Below the pieces are notes generated by a model, which saw only the letters and a list, made by a program, of their open reading frames with translations, made no database searches and was not told where the DNA came from. A stretch of 64,000 nt of DNA from Strigamia acuminata. Its lineage: Eukaryota > Arthropoda > Chilopoda > Geophilomorpha > Linotaeniidae. Shown one piece after another: positions 20,187 through 35,700 of the stretch (position 1 is the stretch's first letter; each line of letters opens with the position of its first letter). Both the position numbers and the translations under genes were made by a program. The stretch is from contig OX442320.1 in the NCBI GenBank assembly GCA_949358305.1, positions 4,170,259 to 4,234,258 on the forward strand, read 5' to 3'.

Positions 20187-23100
20187 ATGTCCAATAGATC
20201 GACAATTGATAGGTAAGTTTTTACCACGAATCCTCATTATTTAACCCCCGAATCCCGACGAATAATAACCTTTAGGGTGTACAACATATTTAAAATTACG
20301 AACAGCTTGCTGGAAACGTCCATTCGCTTGTATTATGGCCATGGAAATGTCTGGTGTATCGGGGTATTCGACCTTGAGCGAATTTTAAGCCTAAATTCGC
20401 CCAAAATAGCAATTTATCTTTAATAAATCACAGATATAGGTGTTTTTAGTGGCAAAGAATCAAGTTTGGGGTGTTTTGTGTGTAAAATCGTGGAATTTCG
20501 TCGCTTAAACGGTCGAAAACGACGATAGAAATGCGCGAAAATGAGACATTTGTGTCTACCTGATCCAAAAATGAATTTAATTTGAATATTTAGATGGGAA
20601 TTTTGGCGTTTTTCGGGCGGGTTTTTATTTATTCGTTTGTTTTTTCGTGTTTTCCGATTTTTTTGGGAAATTAAAAATTATCTTATCGGGGCAGATTTCG
20701 CAATTTGTGCACGATATCGAATGTTATTTGTTTATTTTATTTTCTGTTGCGACCGGTCGAAATTTTTTTTTTTTTTTGAATTAATAGATGCGTTTTTTTT
20801 TTTGTTTTTTTTGAAAATTGTGCATTGTAATCTCGAAAATCAGGTTTCGTTCGTGGCCTGGTTTTAGCTTGAACTTTAAAAGGTTTTTTTGAAGGTTGAG
20901 AAATATATTTTTTTTTAATTGAAAAAGTGAAGCAATAAGGAAAGAAAAAAAAATGTTTGGGGTATTGCACTTAGGCCTAAATTGATAAAAATGATGTTTT
21001 ATTTGTTTGTTTTTGTTTTGTTTCCTTTTGAAAAATTGGATTTAATGATTATAATTATCATTCGACGATTGTTTTCGTCGTTGGTTTGTGTTTTGACGAA
21101 GAGATTTGCGTTTTTTTTATTGAAAAATCGAGAAATTTGGACACATTTTAGCGATGATGATCGATACACGACAATGGCGGCGCGGCAGGTGGCGCCGGTG
21201 GTGAGGACATTCGCAACTAGATTAGATTTTTTGAATCACCGATAAAAATCAAATAAAATTCGATTAAATTAGGAAATCGACGTTTGATAGTTAATTTCTC
21301 GGAATTTTGTTTGGATTTTGTCGTTTTATCACGTTTCCGGTCGGTTTTCCTTTACGTTTCGACGAACCTTAACCCTAATACCGGTATTTGTATGCGCGGT
21401 TGTGCGTGAATGACGTCACGACTGTAGTGACCTTGAATGAGAACTTAATCGGTTTGTAACGTTAATGACAGCACGCCGTGTCTCTTCAATCTCTTGTATC
21501 CACTGCCGTGTTTTGTCACGGCGGCGGCCATTTTGAGTGGGATTTTTTTTCCGATCAATGAATTTGGCAGTTTGGGGTTGAGTGGATTTATGATTTGGAA
21601 ACGGTTGCGAAAGAGATGACATCTGTTTTATCCCGAATTAGTGCGAGATTTATAAATAAATAAAATGGTGGATTTCGTCGACAAAGAGATATCGTGAGTC
21701 GTGACTAGACGGAGCTGTTGGTTTTGGGTTTTGACGCTAGGGGTTGGATTTGCACCGAGGTGGAGAAAATGGCGAGTTGTTATCGCGACGTTTTGGATCA
21801 AATTTGACACGGTTTTGGTTGTTTTGACCCATTTGGACCACGAATAAATTCGAAAAAAATGTATTATTCGATAAATTGGTTATTTATCTTTTTAAAATAT
21901 ATATTTTTTAAAATGATTTTGATGATTTTTTTGTTTTGATGAGAGTTGAAATTGACTGGCCGCAGCAAGTCAACTCGATGCGGCATTGGAACCCATTCAC
22001 CGTCGAATTTAAAAAATTGAAATAAATCACAAAAATTAAGAAAAAATAATTTTTTTTTTAACATGAGTGGCTAAAATGGTGTAAAAATCGTATAAAATTG
22101 TGTAAAGCGGTGGAAAATGTGGTAAAACACTGTAAAATTGTGTCAAAATTGTGTAAAGCGGTGAAAAATGTGGTAAAACACTGTAAAATTGTGTCAAAAT
22201 TGTGTAAAATTGTGTCAAAATTGTGTAAAATGTTGTAAAAACTCGGTAAAATGTGGTAAAACACTGTAAAATTGTGTAAAACGGTGTAAAATGTGGTAAA
22301 ACATTGTAAAATTGTGTAAAATGTGGTAAAACATTGTAAAATTGTGTAAAATGTGGTAAAACACTGGAAAATGTGGAAAAATGGTGTAAAATGTGGTAAA
22401 ACACTGGAAAATGTGGAAAAATGGTGTAAAATGTGGTAAAACATTGTAAAATTGTGTAAAATGTGGTAAAACACTGGAAAATGTGGGAAAATGGTGTAAA
22501 ATGTGGCAAAAATGGTGTAAAATGTGGTAAAACACTGGAAAATGTGGAAAAATGGTGTAAAATGTGGTAAAACATTGTAAAATTGTGTAAAATGTGGTAA
22601 AACATTGGAAAATGTGGGAAAATGGTGTAAAATGTGGCAAAAATGGTGTAAAATGTTTACAAAATGGTGTAAAATGTGGTAAAACACTGTAAAACTGTGT
22701 ACAAATGGCGTAAAAATGTGTAAAAGCGTTTAAAAATGCGTAAACCTGATGTGAATTGAGATTTAATTGGCGTTATTTAATTCTAATTGACGATTAGCAA
22801 TGGAAATCGAATTATCAGTTTAGTGGTTTTATAGGTGAAGGATTTTTCTAGTATAATGAGAAGCACAAAAAAATATTTTCCTAATTGCAGCTTTCGTTTT
22901 TCAACTTTTGAATTTCTTTTTTTCTTTTCGCTCATGTGGAATGAATGTGAAAAGCAACTCATTATTTTGAGGTCGCTATCCTGCCATGACCTTAGTTTGA
23001 GCGCACTTCCGTGTTTGAGCGAGGGATGCTTTTATAAATATTTTTTTTTTCTTTTCATTTTTTATTTTATTGGTTTATTTATTTTATCGTAAGTGTTGCG

Positions 23101-26100
23101 GGCTTTTTGCTATCACATTGTTGTGCACGTGGGAAAGGAGGTCGCCAGTTTTATTCCACTATCGGTGTAATTTTTGCTGTGTTTTGGTGTCTTTTTTTTC
23201 TTTTTAAATATTTATTTTGTGTTTTGGGTGATTTTTTTGGTATTTTGGGTGATTTTTTTGTGTTTTGGGTGATTTTTTGGTGTTTTGGGTGATTTTTTTT
23301 AAATGTTCGCAGCCAATTTGGTATTTTATGTCATTTTTTGGTGTTTTGGGTCTTTTTTTTGGTGTTTTGGGTCTTTTTTTTTTTGTATTTTGGGTCATTT
23401 TTTGGTGTTTTGATTGGTTTTTATAAATGTTCGCAGACATTTTGGTATTTTATGTCATTTTTTGGTATTTTGGGTCTTTTTTTGTTGTTTTTGGTCATAA
23501 TTTGGTGTTTTAGGTCATTTTTTGGGTTTTTGATCATTTTTGTTGTTTTGTTTGCTTTTTTGGGTGTTGGCAGCCATTTTGGGTGATTTTTTGGTGTTTT
23601 GTTTGCTTTTTTGGGTGTTGGGCAGCCATTTTGGTATTTTGGGTCTTTTTTTGTTGTTTTTGTCATATTTTGGTGTTTTAGGTCATTATTTGGGAATTTT
23701 GGGTCTTTTTTTTGGTGTTTTGGGGCATTTTTTTGGTATTTTGGGTTATTTTTTGGTGTTTTGGGTGCTTTTGGTCATATTTTGGGTGTTTTAAGTAATT
23801 TTTTTTGGTATTTTGGGTCATTTTTTGGTGTTTTGATTGGTTTTTATAAATGGGTCTTTTTTTTGTTGTTTTTGGTCCTATTTTGGTGTTTTAGGTTATT
23901 TTTTGGGTTTTTTGATCATTTTTTGGTGTTTTGTTTGGTTTTTTGGGTGTTGTGCAGCCATTTTGGTATTTTGGGTATTTTTTTTGTTGTTTTTGTCATA
24001 TTTTGGTGTTTTAGGTCATTTTTTGGGTATTTTGGGTCGTTTTTTGGTGTTTTTTTGGTTTTTTTGGGGGTTGGGCAGCCATTTTGGTGTGTTTTTGTCA
24101 TTATTTAGTTTTTTTTAGCTGAAATTTAATTGATTTTTGAGGTTTTTAATTAAAATTGAATTTTAGGCCTGAAAACGACTGTTTTAGCTGTAAAATGGCC
24201 ATTTATTCACTTTTACAATTGGTTTTGTTCAATATTTGTGCAATTTGATTCAGAAATTGAATGGTTTTGATCTTGGCTGGAATATCGGTCAAAGTCTGGT
24301 TTCAAATGACAGGATAAAACGCAATCTAAACCGTGATTTCACCACACCCTCATACAAACACAAAAGCAAAAGTAGAAAAACGAAAAGAAAGAAAGAAAAA
24401 AAATCCAAATTCTAACGCCAGGCAAAGAAATCACAATTTAACCCTCAGGTGCCGTCCTGCTGCAAGAAAAAAAAAAAGAAAACGACCAACCCCAAATCAA
24501 ATAAAAAATTCAATCAAAAAATCAATCGAAAAAAAAATTTTGTCATTTAAAATGGCGGATCACTTGTTTGGTCTTTTTTTTTTATCACGGGGTTCCGTCC
24601 TGCCGCGAGCCGGACCGATTTGGAATGGTCGCAACGACCTCGGACCGTAATCAGTAGCTGTGATTCTTTTTTTATTTTTATTGCACGGGGAAATATTGTT
24701 GACGGGGAATCGTTAATTGAACGATACTTGAATGAACCTTTGTATTCGAGTGTGGAGGGTTTAATGCGCCCGTGTCATTGTCAAATTGAGTGATATTTAA
24801 GCCTAATCTGTGTCCGCCTTCGCGCTGTCGTGTGATTCGTTTTTTGTTCGGGCATGCGCAGTTGGTTTGTCGAGCCGAGCGGCGAAAATCGATGGGGAAA
24901 TGGGGCAGTGTCCTTGTCCGTTTTTTGACACGTCATATCGATTGCGTAATCGATAAAAAGCTTCGCGTGATTGTGAGGATGAAATTTCGAGTTTTTAGCG
25001 TGGATCGTCGATTATTAATCGATAGTTTTTTAAAATTAGGTCACTGAGTATCGATTTTGATGAAAAATGCTGAAATATCGGTCAGAATATCGATATTTTT
25101 GGAATATTGTTGAAAAATCGACATTTTTTTAATATCGTTGAAAAAATCGATTTTTTTTATTTTTTTTAAATACGATTTTTTTTTATTTTTAAAAAATCGT
25201 TTTTTTTTGTAGTCGATTTTTTGTGACCTTGAAAATCGATACGCAATGAGATTCCCTTGTCTCGAGAAAATTGAAAACCTTGGACTCTGATTTGTGACTC
25301 AGTTTGATAGTATTTCCCCCCCAGAATGCATTGCGGCGTTGACGTCATTGGAGTGAACGATGACACCCGGAATGGATTAATCTCGAACGATCGATCGTTT
25401 TGATTCAGACCGCGATCACGTGACCGGCGATAAGAGGAAAATTAATTTCTTTTTTCCACGGTCCTGTCTATCTTTTTTGTTTATCGCCATCTGGTGTCGG
25501 AATCTAAATATAGATGTCATTGAGAAGTGCACTCCCGAGATTATATTTTCTCCCGCGCTTGGACCCGTGCCAGGTTTTCCCGTTCACTCGTGATCTACGG
25601 CCATACTCCCCCGCTAATGACGTCAACAATTCTAACCCCAACCCGAAAGGAATCATCGGGTAGCGATAAAAGCGAAGAGAAAATTTTTTTAAAAAAAAAC
25701 CTAAGAAATCAAATAAATCGTGCGAAACTTTACAAATCGTATCGATTTGATCCAAAATCGAACTAAAATCGATTCGTTAAAATGGTTAAAATGGTTAAAA
25801 TAGTTAAAATCGACACGTTAAGACGTCGCGGTTGGATTTAGGCCTAAACGGCGGCGCTGCTGGGGATAGGACGAATCTCCCGATAGTAAGTGGAGCAGAT
25901 AGCGAAACACAGGAAGTTGAGCGTGGGGATTGCGTCTGCCGTTAGCGGCGCCCCTTCGTGTCCCTGAAATTGGTTGTGTCCCGCGAGTGTGTTGGCTCTA
26001 AAATTGCCTCGAGGGAATTCCACGCACGTCCCCCTCTCTCCACCTTGGTGCGTTTGTGGTTCGTGGAACCTGACGATTGCTCAAGGCGAAAAAGGAGCCT

Positions 26101-29100
26101 TGGAGAGAAGATTATGCAAAATGGAGGCGGAGGGAGGCACCGAAATGAGAAACAGGATGAGGAAAATTATTTGACCTTGTAGTAACCTTGGGACGCTTTT
26201 CTTTGTTTGTTTTGCGCGTTTTTCGATTAAAGGGGAAAATTTTTGCGATTTTTGTTTTTGTTTTTGTTTGTTTTTGAAGGTTTTTGAGTAATTTTTGTGG
26301 TTTTGACCTTGGGGTGACCTTGGGTTTGGTATTTTGGGATTAAATGGAGGTTTGGATGGATTTGTGGTGGTTTTTGGAGTTTTGTAGGCAAAGTTGGATT
26401 ATTTTTGAATGAAAGTCGATTGTGTTTGGGTTTTGTCGGTGTTTTGTGACGAGGGTTTGGTTTTCTTTACGGGAATGCGATAGTTTTTGGATGGAAATTG
26501 GTGAATTTATGAATTTATCGATGTTTTAATGATTTTATGGATTTTTGTTTTGAATTGCGAGCGTTTTGGGTGAAAAGCGATTTAGTATTCCAAATTTATC
26601 GATGATTTTATGATAATTGTGCTATTTTTGTACTCGATACGATAATTTAGAATAAAAATCGACCACATTTCTAATTATTCGATTTTTGTACTCAAAATTC
26701 GGTAATTTTGAACAAATTCGGGTAATTTTTTAACAAATTCGGGTAATTTTGAACAAATTCGGGTAATTTTGAACAAATTCGGGTAATTTTGAACAAATTC
26801 GGGTAATTTTGAACAAATTCGGGTAATTTTGAACAAATTCGGGTAATTTTGAACAAAATTCGGTTATTTTAAACAAAATTCGGTTATTTTAAACAAAATT
26901 CGGTTATTTTGACCAATAATCGACTAGTCTTTAGAATTTATCGATATTTTAATGACTATTCTTCGATTTTTGTACACAAAATCCGACAATTTTTAACAAA
27001 TTCGATAATTTTAAACGAAATCTGCTGATTTTTATCGAAATCCGATAATTTTGAACAAAATCCGATAATTTTGAACGAAATCCGATAATTTTGACCACTA
27101 ATCGACTAATTCTCAAAATTTATCGACATTTTCATGATAATTCTTCGATTTTTCACAACCCTAGTCAAAAAAAATCGATAAATTTGCACCAAAACCGTCG
27201 ATTTTTCAAAACACTCGATTTATCGTCCCCAAACAAAATCCTCAAACCACAATCCGAACGAACATCGGCCGTTCGTTTAAATCGCATTGATTAGCATGCA
27301 AAAACAGTGAGACAATGTGCACACGCAGTTGAATGACCTTGAATTGGGTCACAAAACACCCAAACAACAAACCATCCCTCAAAAACCCCAAACAAACCCG
27401 CAAACGCAACGCAAAACTGCGCAAAACATCGCAAAAGGCGGGAAATATCGATATTGCCGATACCCATCACTCGATTCTTTGCGTTAGTCCAATAACTCGA
27501 AAACAGTCGATCACGTAACTCCGAAAAACGTGCTCGGGGGAATTGTGGGAAAAGCTGCTTGACCGTTTCACCTCTGACCCTTTGGCTCAAGGTCAGCGAA
27601 GCAGATGTGCTCTTACAAGCTTGGCTGAACCTCCCTCTATTTTAAAATTGTGTGCCAAGGACACATTAGACCGAGAGGACCGACATAAAGAAGGGAGAGG
27701 TTGCGCCAGCGCTCACCAGAGGGAGAGCGACACGAACGGCGCTAACACACACCTGGTGGCATTTATTAAATGCTATTTCCGGTTGAGGGATGATTGAATT
27801 TCCGCTGACATTAAAAGATGTATAAATAAATGATGAAAATAATGTCTTCTTTGTGTGTCGTGAACAATAGAAAAAGAAAGAACGGGCCTTGAAATCTCAA
27901 CAATTTCGGGGGCTTTGGTGTCGTAGTGGATTTTGTGGCTTCGACTCGTTTTTTACTCGTTTTTCGCTGAAAAACGAACGGATTTGACCGTTTTTTGATT
28001 TTGAAGGGTTTTATATTATAGAATTGATCGATTTTGATGTATTTTGAGTGATCTTTTAAGGTTTCGACGTGGAAATCTGAGAAAATCGAACGGAAATGAA
28101 AAAAAAATTGCTTTATTCGTTAAAAATAGAAAATGTTGGGAGAAATAATTTTAAAATCTAAACGAAAACATTAGAAATTTATATTTTATTAAAAAAAAAA
28201 AAATTTGATATAATTAAGATTTCTCTATTTTTTTTTTAATTCTCCTCCTATATACGTGTGTTGTAGCCACGGTCTTATCACCACGACCTCCCCAGCTCGC
28301 GAGTGGCCTGTCCCAACGTTCGTTCCCTCCCTTTTGTTGATGGCCTGTCCCTAACCTGTTTACTCGCTCAGTTGATGCAGTCGCGAGTGCGATCAGGTTG
28401 GTAATGAAAGCAGCTCCGTCAGGTTCATTGACACGCAGCCTGGAGGCGAATATTTGCAGCGAAAAAATCTAAATCTCGCCTGAAAACGGACACACCGGAC
28501 CAAGGCCCACGCTTTGGCGAATGTCGGCCCCGGTGCCATGTTCCGCGACGAGTGTCTTTCGCTCGCGAGATCGAAAATGGAGAGTTCGTGCGGATATCGT
28601 CGGTGATTTGTAACGTCCGCGTGTGTCGACGATGGTGTGTGTCTCGGATGGCGGTCGGATGACGTGGATTAAGTCGGATTAAGCGAGATATGGACGCCGT
28701 TCTCCAGATTCCCTACCCGTCGCTGTTGCACGGCTTGCGGTAGGTCTTTTTCGCCTTTTTGGCCGTGGTGGAAGGGAGAGGACATGGGATGTGAAAGGTC
28801 GGCCGTGATTGGCTGTTTTTAGATCGGGGTTAAAGTAAACATTAAAGGGTGATTCGGGATCAGAATTTGAGTTGGTGACGTAATCACTATAGAATTTTGG
28901 TAGTAAGAGCGGTAGAGGAGTCGTTATCGCGGCTGGTGATGATTGTAGGCGATTGGAGGCGATATAATGAGCGCCGTTGCGAAATTTATCTCGAGCTCGA
29001 TTAGATTTCGAGTTGTTGGGAATGTTTTTAACGATTTTTTTTCGTTTTTCGAAGTGTCGAGTCGATAAAGTCGAAGTCTTGGTGATGGTGGTTTGCGGAG

Positions 29101-29723
29101 TTGGCACACGGTGGCGCCGGTGTTGGGTCGTGTGATTTTCGTTGATTTTTCGTTGATTTTTCGATGATTTTTGATGATTTTTGAAGATTTTTGAAGATTT
29201 TCTTGTGAAATTTGATTTGTTTAGGGGGATTTAGTCGTTTTTGAGGTTTTAGTTTGGTTTTTTTGTTTATTTTGGGCGTTTTTCCTTCATATGTAATTAG
29301 GCTTATCGTCATCCGCCATTAAAATGGGAGTTTTGGTGATTAATTAATGGGTTTTGTTTGGGGAAATGGATGTTTTGGGGGTTAGGAAATGGTTAATTGC
29401 GGCTAATTTGCTTGGTAAAGCTGTTGGTAAACAGTGCAATCTTGGTTGATAAATAACAATGGCTTCCTCATTTTTTTTTCACTTTTTTATTGCGATTTTA
29501 ATTCATGTTTGACGAAAATGGGGAAAATGATGGAAATTAGGCCTTGAAAATATTAAATTATTTTTTTTAATGTTTTTAATGGGTCTGGAGATGGGAGTTA
29601 TTTTTAAGGAAAGAAAAATAGAAAATGGCGGCCGGTGTGTGAGAAAAACCAGTTTCATCAGGTCATGAGTTTAATGAAACTGGTTTTGATTTTTTTTTTT
29701 AATATATATATTTTTTTATATAT

Positions 29724-29754
<31 letters not shown>

Positions 29755-32700
29755 TTATTATGGGTTATATATTATTTTTTGGTGTTTTTTGATGTTTGGG
29801 AGCGGAGAAACCAAGGAAGTTGTTTTTGTGATGTAAATGTATGGGGTTTAGGGTTAGTTTGGCGTATAAATAAAGCGGATGGTTTTTTTTCGTATTTTTG
29901 GACGGTGAATGGAATTTAGGACTAATTTTAACTTGATAGGCTTGTTTGATGGGTTTATTTTTGTTTTTCTCGTGTTTGGTGGCGGGGAAATTGTGTTTTT
30001 ATCGTTTTTGCTTTCGGGCCGTAAATTGGGGAAATTATGTCTTTGTTTGGGGTATTTTTTGGCGTTTAGACGCTGTTTGTCGTTGAAATTGTGCTGTTTA
30101 TGGGCGTTTTGGGCGTAAATCGTCGGGATTTGGCCTTGTTTGGGTTATTTTAGGCATGTTTTGGGTAATTGGGCAAGATTTAGGTCTAAAATGTCGATTT
30201 TGGGCAAATTTTTGACGAAATTAAGGTCGAAAATTGGTTTTTAAGGCTTAGTTTTGTTTTATTCGGTAAGATTTTTGCACTAACATGTCATTTTTTGCCA
30301 AATTTTAGACCGTATGGCGAAATTAAAGTCTAAAATGTCATTTTTAAGCTAATCGTAGACAAATGTGACGAAATTATGGTCGAAATTTTATTTTAAGGCT
30401 TAATTTTTGTCAATTTAGGTTTATAATGTCATTTTTAGGCGTATTTTAGACAAATGTTGGTCTAAAATTATTTCCCAGACTTATTCGTCCCAAATCGACG
30501 AAATAATACATAAATTTACGTTATTTTAGACTATTTTGAAACAATTTTGGTCTAAAGTACCATTTTCAAGCATATTTTAGACAAATGATGCAACATTTTG
30601 GTCTAAAATGCCGTTTATTAAGCTTATCTGTCGTAAAATGACTACAGAATATCCATTTTCAAGGTATTTTAGACCATTTTGAAATAATTTTGGTCTAAAA
30701 TACCATTTTCAGGTTTGTTTTAGACAAATAATCCAAAACTATGGACTAAAACGCCATTTATTAGGCTTATTTGTCGTAAAACGATCCATTTTTGGGTTAT
30801 TTTAGACCCTTTTTGAACAATCGAGGTCTAAAATGCCATTTTCAGGCTTATTTCAGACAAATAATGCAAAACTATGGACTAAAATGCCCTTTATTAGGCT
30901 TATTTGTCTTAAAACGATCCATTTGGGGTTATTTTAGACCCTTTTTGAACAATCGCGGTCTAAAATGCCATTATTAGACCCATTGTGACGAAAGTGTGCG
31001 ATTATCTTTGAGGTTTTCGACAAACGAGTGATTTTCGTTACCTTTTTTTTGTTATTGTATTCTTATTTAATGCAGTTTTTTTTTCTGGCCGAGTTCCAGC
31101 TGGAGCCGGTTGGAGGTCATTGGCTCATTCCCTTCTGTCTTTCTCTCGCTCGGTGCGGCCCTCATTCAGGTTTCCTCAATTTCCTACTTCCCTTTCCCCC
31201 CCTCCTTTATCGCGCATTGAATCCGTCCATTTTCCACCAAGGTCAAAAGAAAGAATGATGGGAGTTCTGGCCTGGTTGTCATGGCAACAAAAAAAAAATT
31301 ATTTTTCTTTTTTCCCTTCCCTCTCTTTCCTTCCCTCGCTCTATCTCCTTCCCCTTTTCCTTATTCCCTACGCGATGTTTACGCGCACATAAATCAAATG
31401 TTTAGGTTGGGCCTTTATTGCTATTTTTGCCTCGGTCAACGAAATCACTAGAAATCGCTAGAAATCGCTCGGATTTCGGATTAAATCTTGATTTTAATTA
31501 AGATTACGTGTTTTTAAAGTGGAGTTGGTCGTTTATGGCGGAAAAATCGGATTTTTGGGCACGGAATGGTTGGTTTTGTTGTTAGGCCTAAATAGGCCTA
31601 ATGGTCGTTGCGTTAAGACAGCGTGAAAGGATTTTTTTTTAAATTAGGTTTATTGCGAGTTAGGCCATTAGGGTTATGTTTCACAATGAAATTTTCGAGA
31701 TATTTTAATTTTTTTTTTGTTTTATTAAATTGTTTCGGGTGTATTTACCTCACAATCTCGCTTTCTCTCTCGGCCGCAACACAATAGGTCGTTAATGATG
31801 ACTGGCGCTGGCTGTTCACATCTCGTTGGCCTTGTGACGTAATTCCGTGGGGAAAACAAAAATGGCGCAACGATAATTAAAGGGATGGGTTTTTTTTTGT
31901 ATTTTTAGTTTAGTTTTTATTATTTTTATCTTTTTTTATCGCTTGGATGTTTATTTTAAAGTTGGAATTACGTGGTTTTTAAAAAAATAAAAAAAAATAT
32001 TAAAATGGCGGAACTGGATTTGATCTTTCTTTTTCTTTATCTTTTCTCCCTCTCATGGCGGCTCGGGGAAATAAAGGAAACCTGTTGGGGATATTGAAAA
32101 GAGGTTGGAAAAATGGATAATAGGACTAGTTTTGGTGATTTTTTTTTTTTTTTTTGGATATATATATATATTTTTTTATTTGGTTAATTTATGGGTGGAA
32201 ATTGGGTTGGAGCGCCGTTGGTTGTCGGGCAGACAAGATGGAGGGTGGATTGAGTCGGGCACTATTTATAGTTTGTGTGTATGGATTGGAAATGAGCCAG
32301 ACACGTGTGCGAGTGGTGTGCAAGAGTACGTTAAACTCATCGATGTGTGGCAATGGCGCTTGTTAATACTGCTGGAATTTTTATTTTTATTTAATTGGCC
32401 GGGCGTTAGTCGATTTTTTTTGTGGTTGGGATCGATTTTTTTGTTATTGGAAGGTGGTGAATCGATTTTTTGGAGGGTTTGACGGGGATAATCGATATTT
32501 GGTGTGATTTGGTGTTGAGCATGAGGGTTTTGTGGATTTTATTCGATTTTTGGTCAGAAAATGGTAAAGTATCGAGTATTTAGTTGTTTTTATTTAATAT
32601 TAGGTTGGATATTGGAAAATATCGGTGGATTTGGTTGTAATTAGTCGTTTTTGTTTAATGTTAAGTGGAAAATTTGTAAATATCGTCGTTAAATAGTGAT

Positions 32701-35700
32701 TTATCGAGTAATTAGTCGATTTTATTTAACATTAGGCTAAAAGTGGGCAAATATCGTCGTAAAAATAGTGAATTATCGAGTAATTAGTCGATTTTATTTA
32801 ACATTAGGCTAAAAATGGGCAAATCTCGTCGTAAAAATAGTGAATTATCGAGTAATTAATCGATTTTATTTAAGATTAGGGTGAAAATGGGCAAATCTCG
32901 TCTTAAATTAGTGAATAATCGAGTAATTAGTCGTTTTAATTTAATGTTAGGTGAACAATTGGCAAATCTCGTCGTAAAATAATGAATTATCGAGTAATTA
33001 GTCGATTTTATTTAACATTAGGTTAAAAATAGGCAAATCTCGTCGTAAAAATAGTGAATTATCGAGTAATTAGTCGATTTTATTTTTATTAGGTTGAAAA
33101 TAAGCAAATCTCGTCTTAAATTAGTGAATAATCGATTAATTAGTCGATTTTATTTAACATTTACGTTGAAAATACGCAAATATCGGTGAATTTGGTCGTC
33201 AAATCGTCATTTATCGAGTAATTAGTCGATTTAATTGAATAATTACGTAGAAATTCGGCAAATTAGTATGAAGTTTATCGATTTTATGTGCAAATACTGT
33301 AATCTCGAGTAATCGGTCGATTTTATTTAACCTTTAGGCGGCAAACAGGTAAATATTGACGAAGTTTATCGATTTTTCTCCGTTTATTTCGCGGAATTCA
33401 TGAATCATGTAACAAATCGATCGTAAATGTTTGACAATTGGCGAATATCGGCGGAATGAGACGGATCGGGAGAAAGAAATGTATTTGTGACGTATTTTCG
33501 AGCCGAGCGTGTTGTGGTCGATATCAGCTTTAAAAATGTGCCGTAACCTTGGCAACGTGAACCCGAACTCGACCTTAGAACCAATTAATATTGCACGAAT
33601 AAATTTGGCGCATCATTAACGATGCGTTTCAGCATTTCATAAGCAAGAATTTAATTTTAATTGAAATAATTAATAAAATGTTGAAAAATGTCTCGTTTTC
33701 TCGCACTAGGGCGCCTCACGATGGCACATCTCCCTACAAAAGACAAACCACCCCCATTAGCCCACCATTGGCGGTCACCAGGGGGTACCCTTACCCACAG
33801 GACCCGACACGGTACCCACCATCAGCTCACACTGCACCTTCGTCCATTGTTTATACCACATTGTATCCGGTAAGTGAGGAATATCGAATGATTTGAGTTT
33901 GTTTTTAATGAAAAGTCGATTATTTTGCACAAATGTAATGAAAAAATTGATTATTTTGGACAAATTTAATGAAAAAATCGATTATTTTGCACAAATTTAA
34001 TGAAAAAATCGATTATTTTGGACAAATTTAATGAAAAAATCGATTATTTTGGACAATTTTAAATAGAAATTCGACTATTTTGGTAAATTTTTAATCAAAA
34101 ATTAAAAATTTTGGTAAATTTTAATTTTTTAATAAAAAATCGATTATTTTTGTAAATTTATAATGAAAAATCGATTATTTTGGTAAATTTTTAATGAAAA
34201 ATTGAAAATTTTGTTATTTTGGACAATTTTTAATAAAAAATCGATTATTTTGGATAAATTTAATGAAAAAATCGATTATTTTGCACAATTTTAAATAAAA
34301 ATTCGACTATTTTGGTAAATTTTTAATAAAAATAATTAATAATTTTGGTAAATTTTAATTTTTAAATGAAAAATCGATTATTTTGGACAATTTTTAATAA
34401 AAAAATCGATTAATTTGTCAATTTTTAATAAAAAATCTAATATTTTGGTAAATTTTTATTCCAAAATCGATTAATTTGTCAACTTTTAATAAAAAATTGA
34501 CTTCATACGATTTTCCATTAAAAAAATCGACTTTTTCAGACTTTTTTGAATGAAAAATTGTATATGTCGATTTTTTCCCGAAAAATAGACGATTTAAGAC
34601 CATTTGAAACAATGTTATCGATTTATTTCAGTCGGAGAGACATGAATTCGTCCGCGAAAGGTACCACGAGGCGGTACCGCAGCCTCGACGACGTCCTTCC
34701 TTACTGCCCCATGCCGATTACGTCATTATGGAACGTGAAAGGTGAGAAATCGGATTTTTGTCATTTCTTTCTTTATTTATTTGTAAACATTTAATGCGCA
34801 GGCAATTGGAGCAGTACCGGTATATCGATAGAGAACAGGTAACATCGGTTTTGCCTTCTCATCTGTTGCCGCCGATCGGGGGACACTATGAGCCGGAACA
34901 AGTGAATAAGAGACCGAGGTTGTGTATACAGGACCCGAAAGCTGATTTGAGGCAGCCGTTGAGAATCGATACTCAGGATGTGATTGAAATTAAGCGAGTG
35001 AGTAATTCATTGCTTTGGGTTTTTATACTCTGGTGGGGAAATCGATTTTTGTTATTTATCGAAAGAAAATTGCGATATATCGTAATTTACTCGATCTTAT
35101 TTGTATAAAAATGGCGATTTAGTGTGAAATTTGATCTTATTTGTATAGAAAATGGCCATATATCGCCAATTTTTTATCTGATTTGTGTCAAAATGGCGAT
35201 ATATCATCATTATTTGGTCTTATTTGTATCAAGATGGCGACATATCGTCATTATTCGATCATATTTGTATAAAAATGGCGATATATCGTCATTATTCGAT
35301 CTTATTTGTATAAAAATGGCGATATAGTGTGAAATTTGATCTTATTTGTATAAAAATGTCCATATATCGCCAATTTTTTACCTTATTTGTGTCAAAATGG
35401 CGATATATCATCATTATTCGGTTTTATTTGAATCAAAATGGCGACATATCGTCATTATTCGATCGTATTTGTTACAAATAGGCAATATATCGTAAAATTT
35501 GATCTTATTTGTTTAAAAATGTCGATATATTGTCGTATTTCGATTTTTAAAGAATTCAATTGATCGAATCGAGTCGATTTTCCCATATTTGTTTACGTTA
35601 GTTTTTCCTTCAAACTTTGGGGTCGATCTCCACGAATAAATTCAATTCGGGTCACGTGATGATCAGTCACTGTCCAGGCATCGCTAAACGGTGTCCTTGA

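Larger units (their letters stand above)
20213..33709 (+). other. NCoR intron 1 (13.5 kb)
   Basis: No coding exon is supported in this interval. It holds several AT-rich or strand-biased tandem arrays (separate entries), a perfect RFX-type X-box at 31275, and a GC-richer stretch around 28260-28760 that could be an alternative promoter. Short frames on either strand lack recognisable domains or a conserved splice frame. Confidence 0.7.

Noticed and set aside
22036-22687. Three overlapping His/Phe-rich minus-strand frames
   Set aside because: A minisatellite in NCoR intron 1, open in all three frames.
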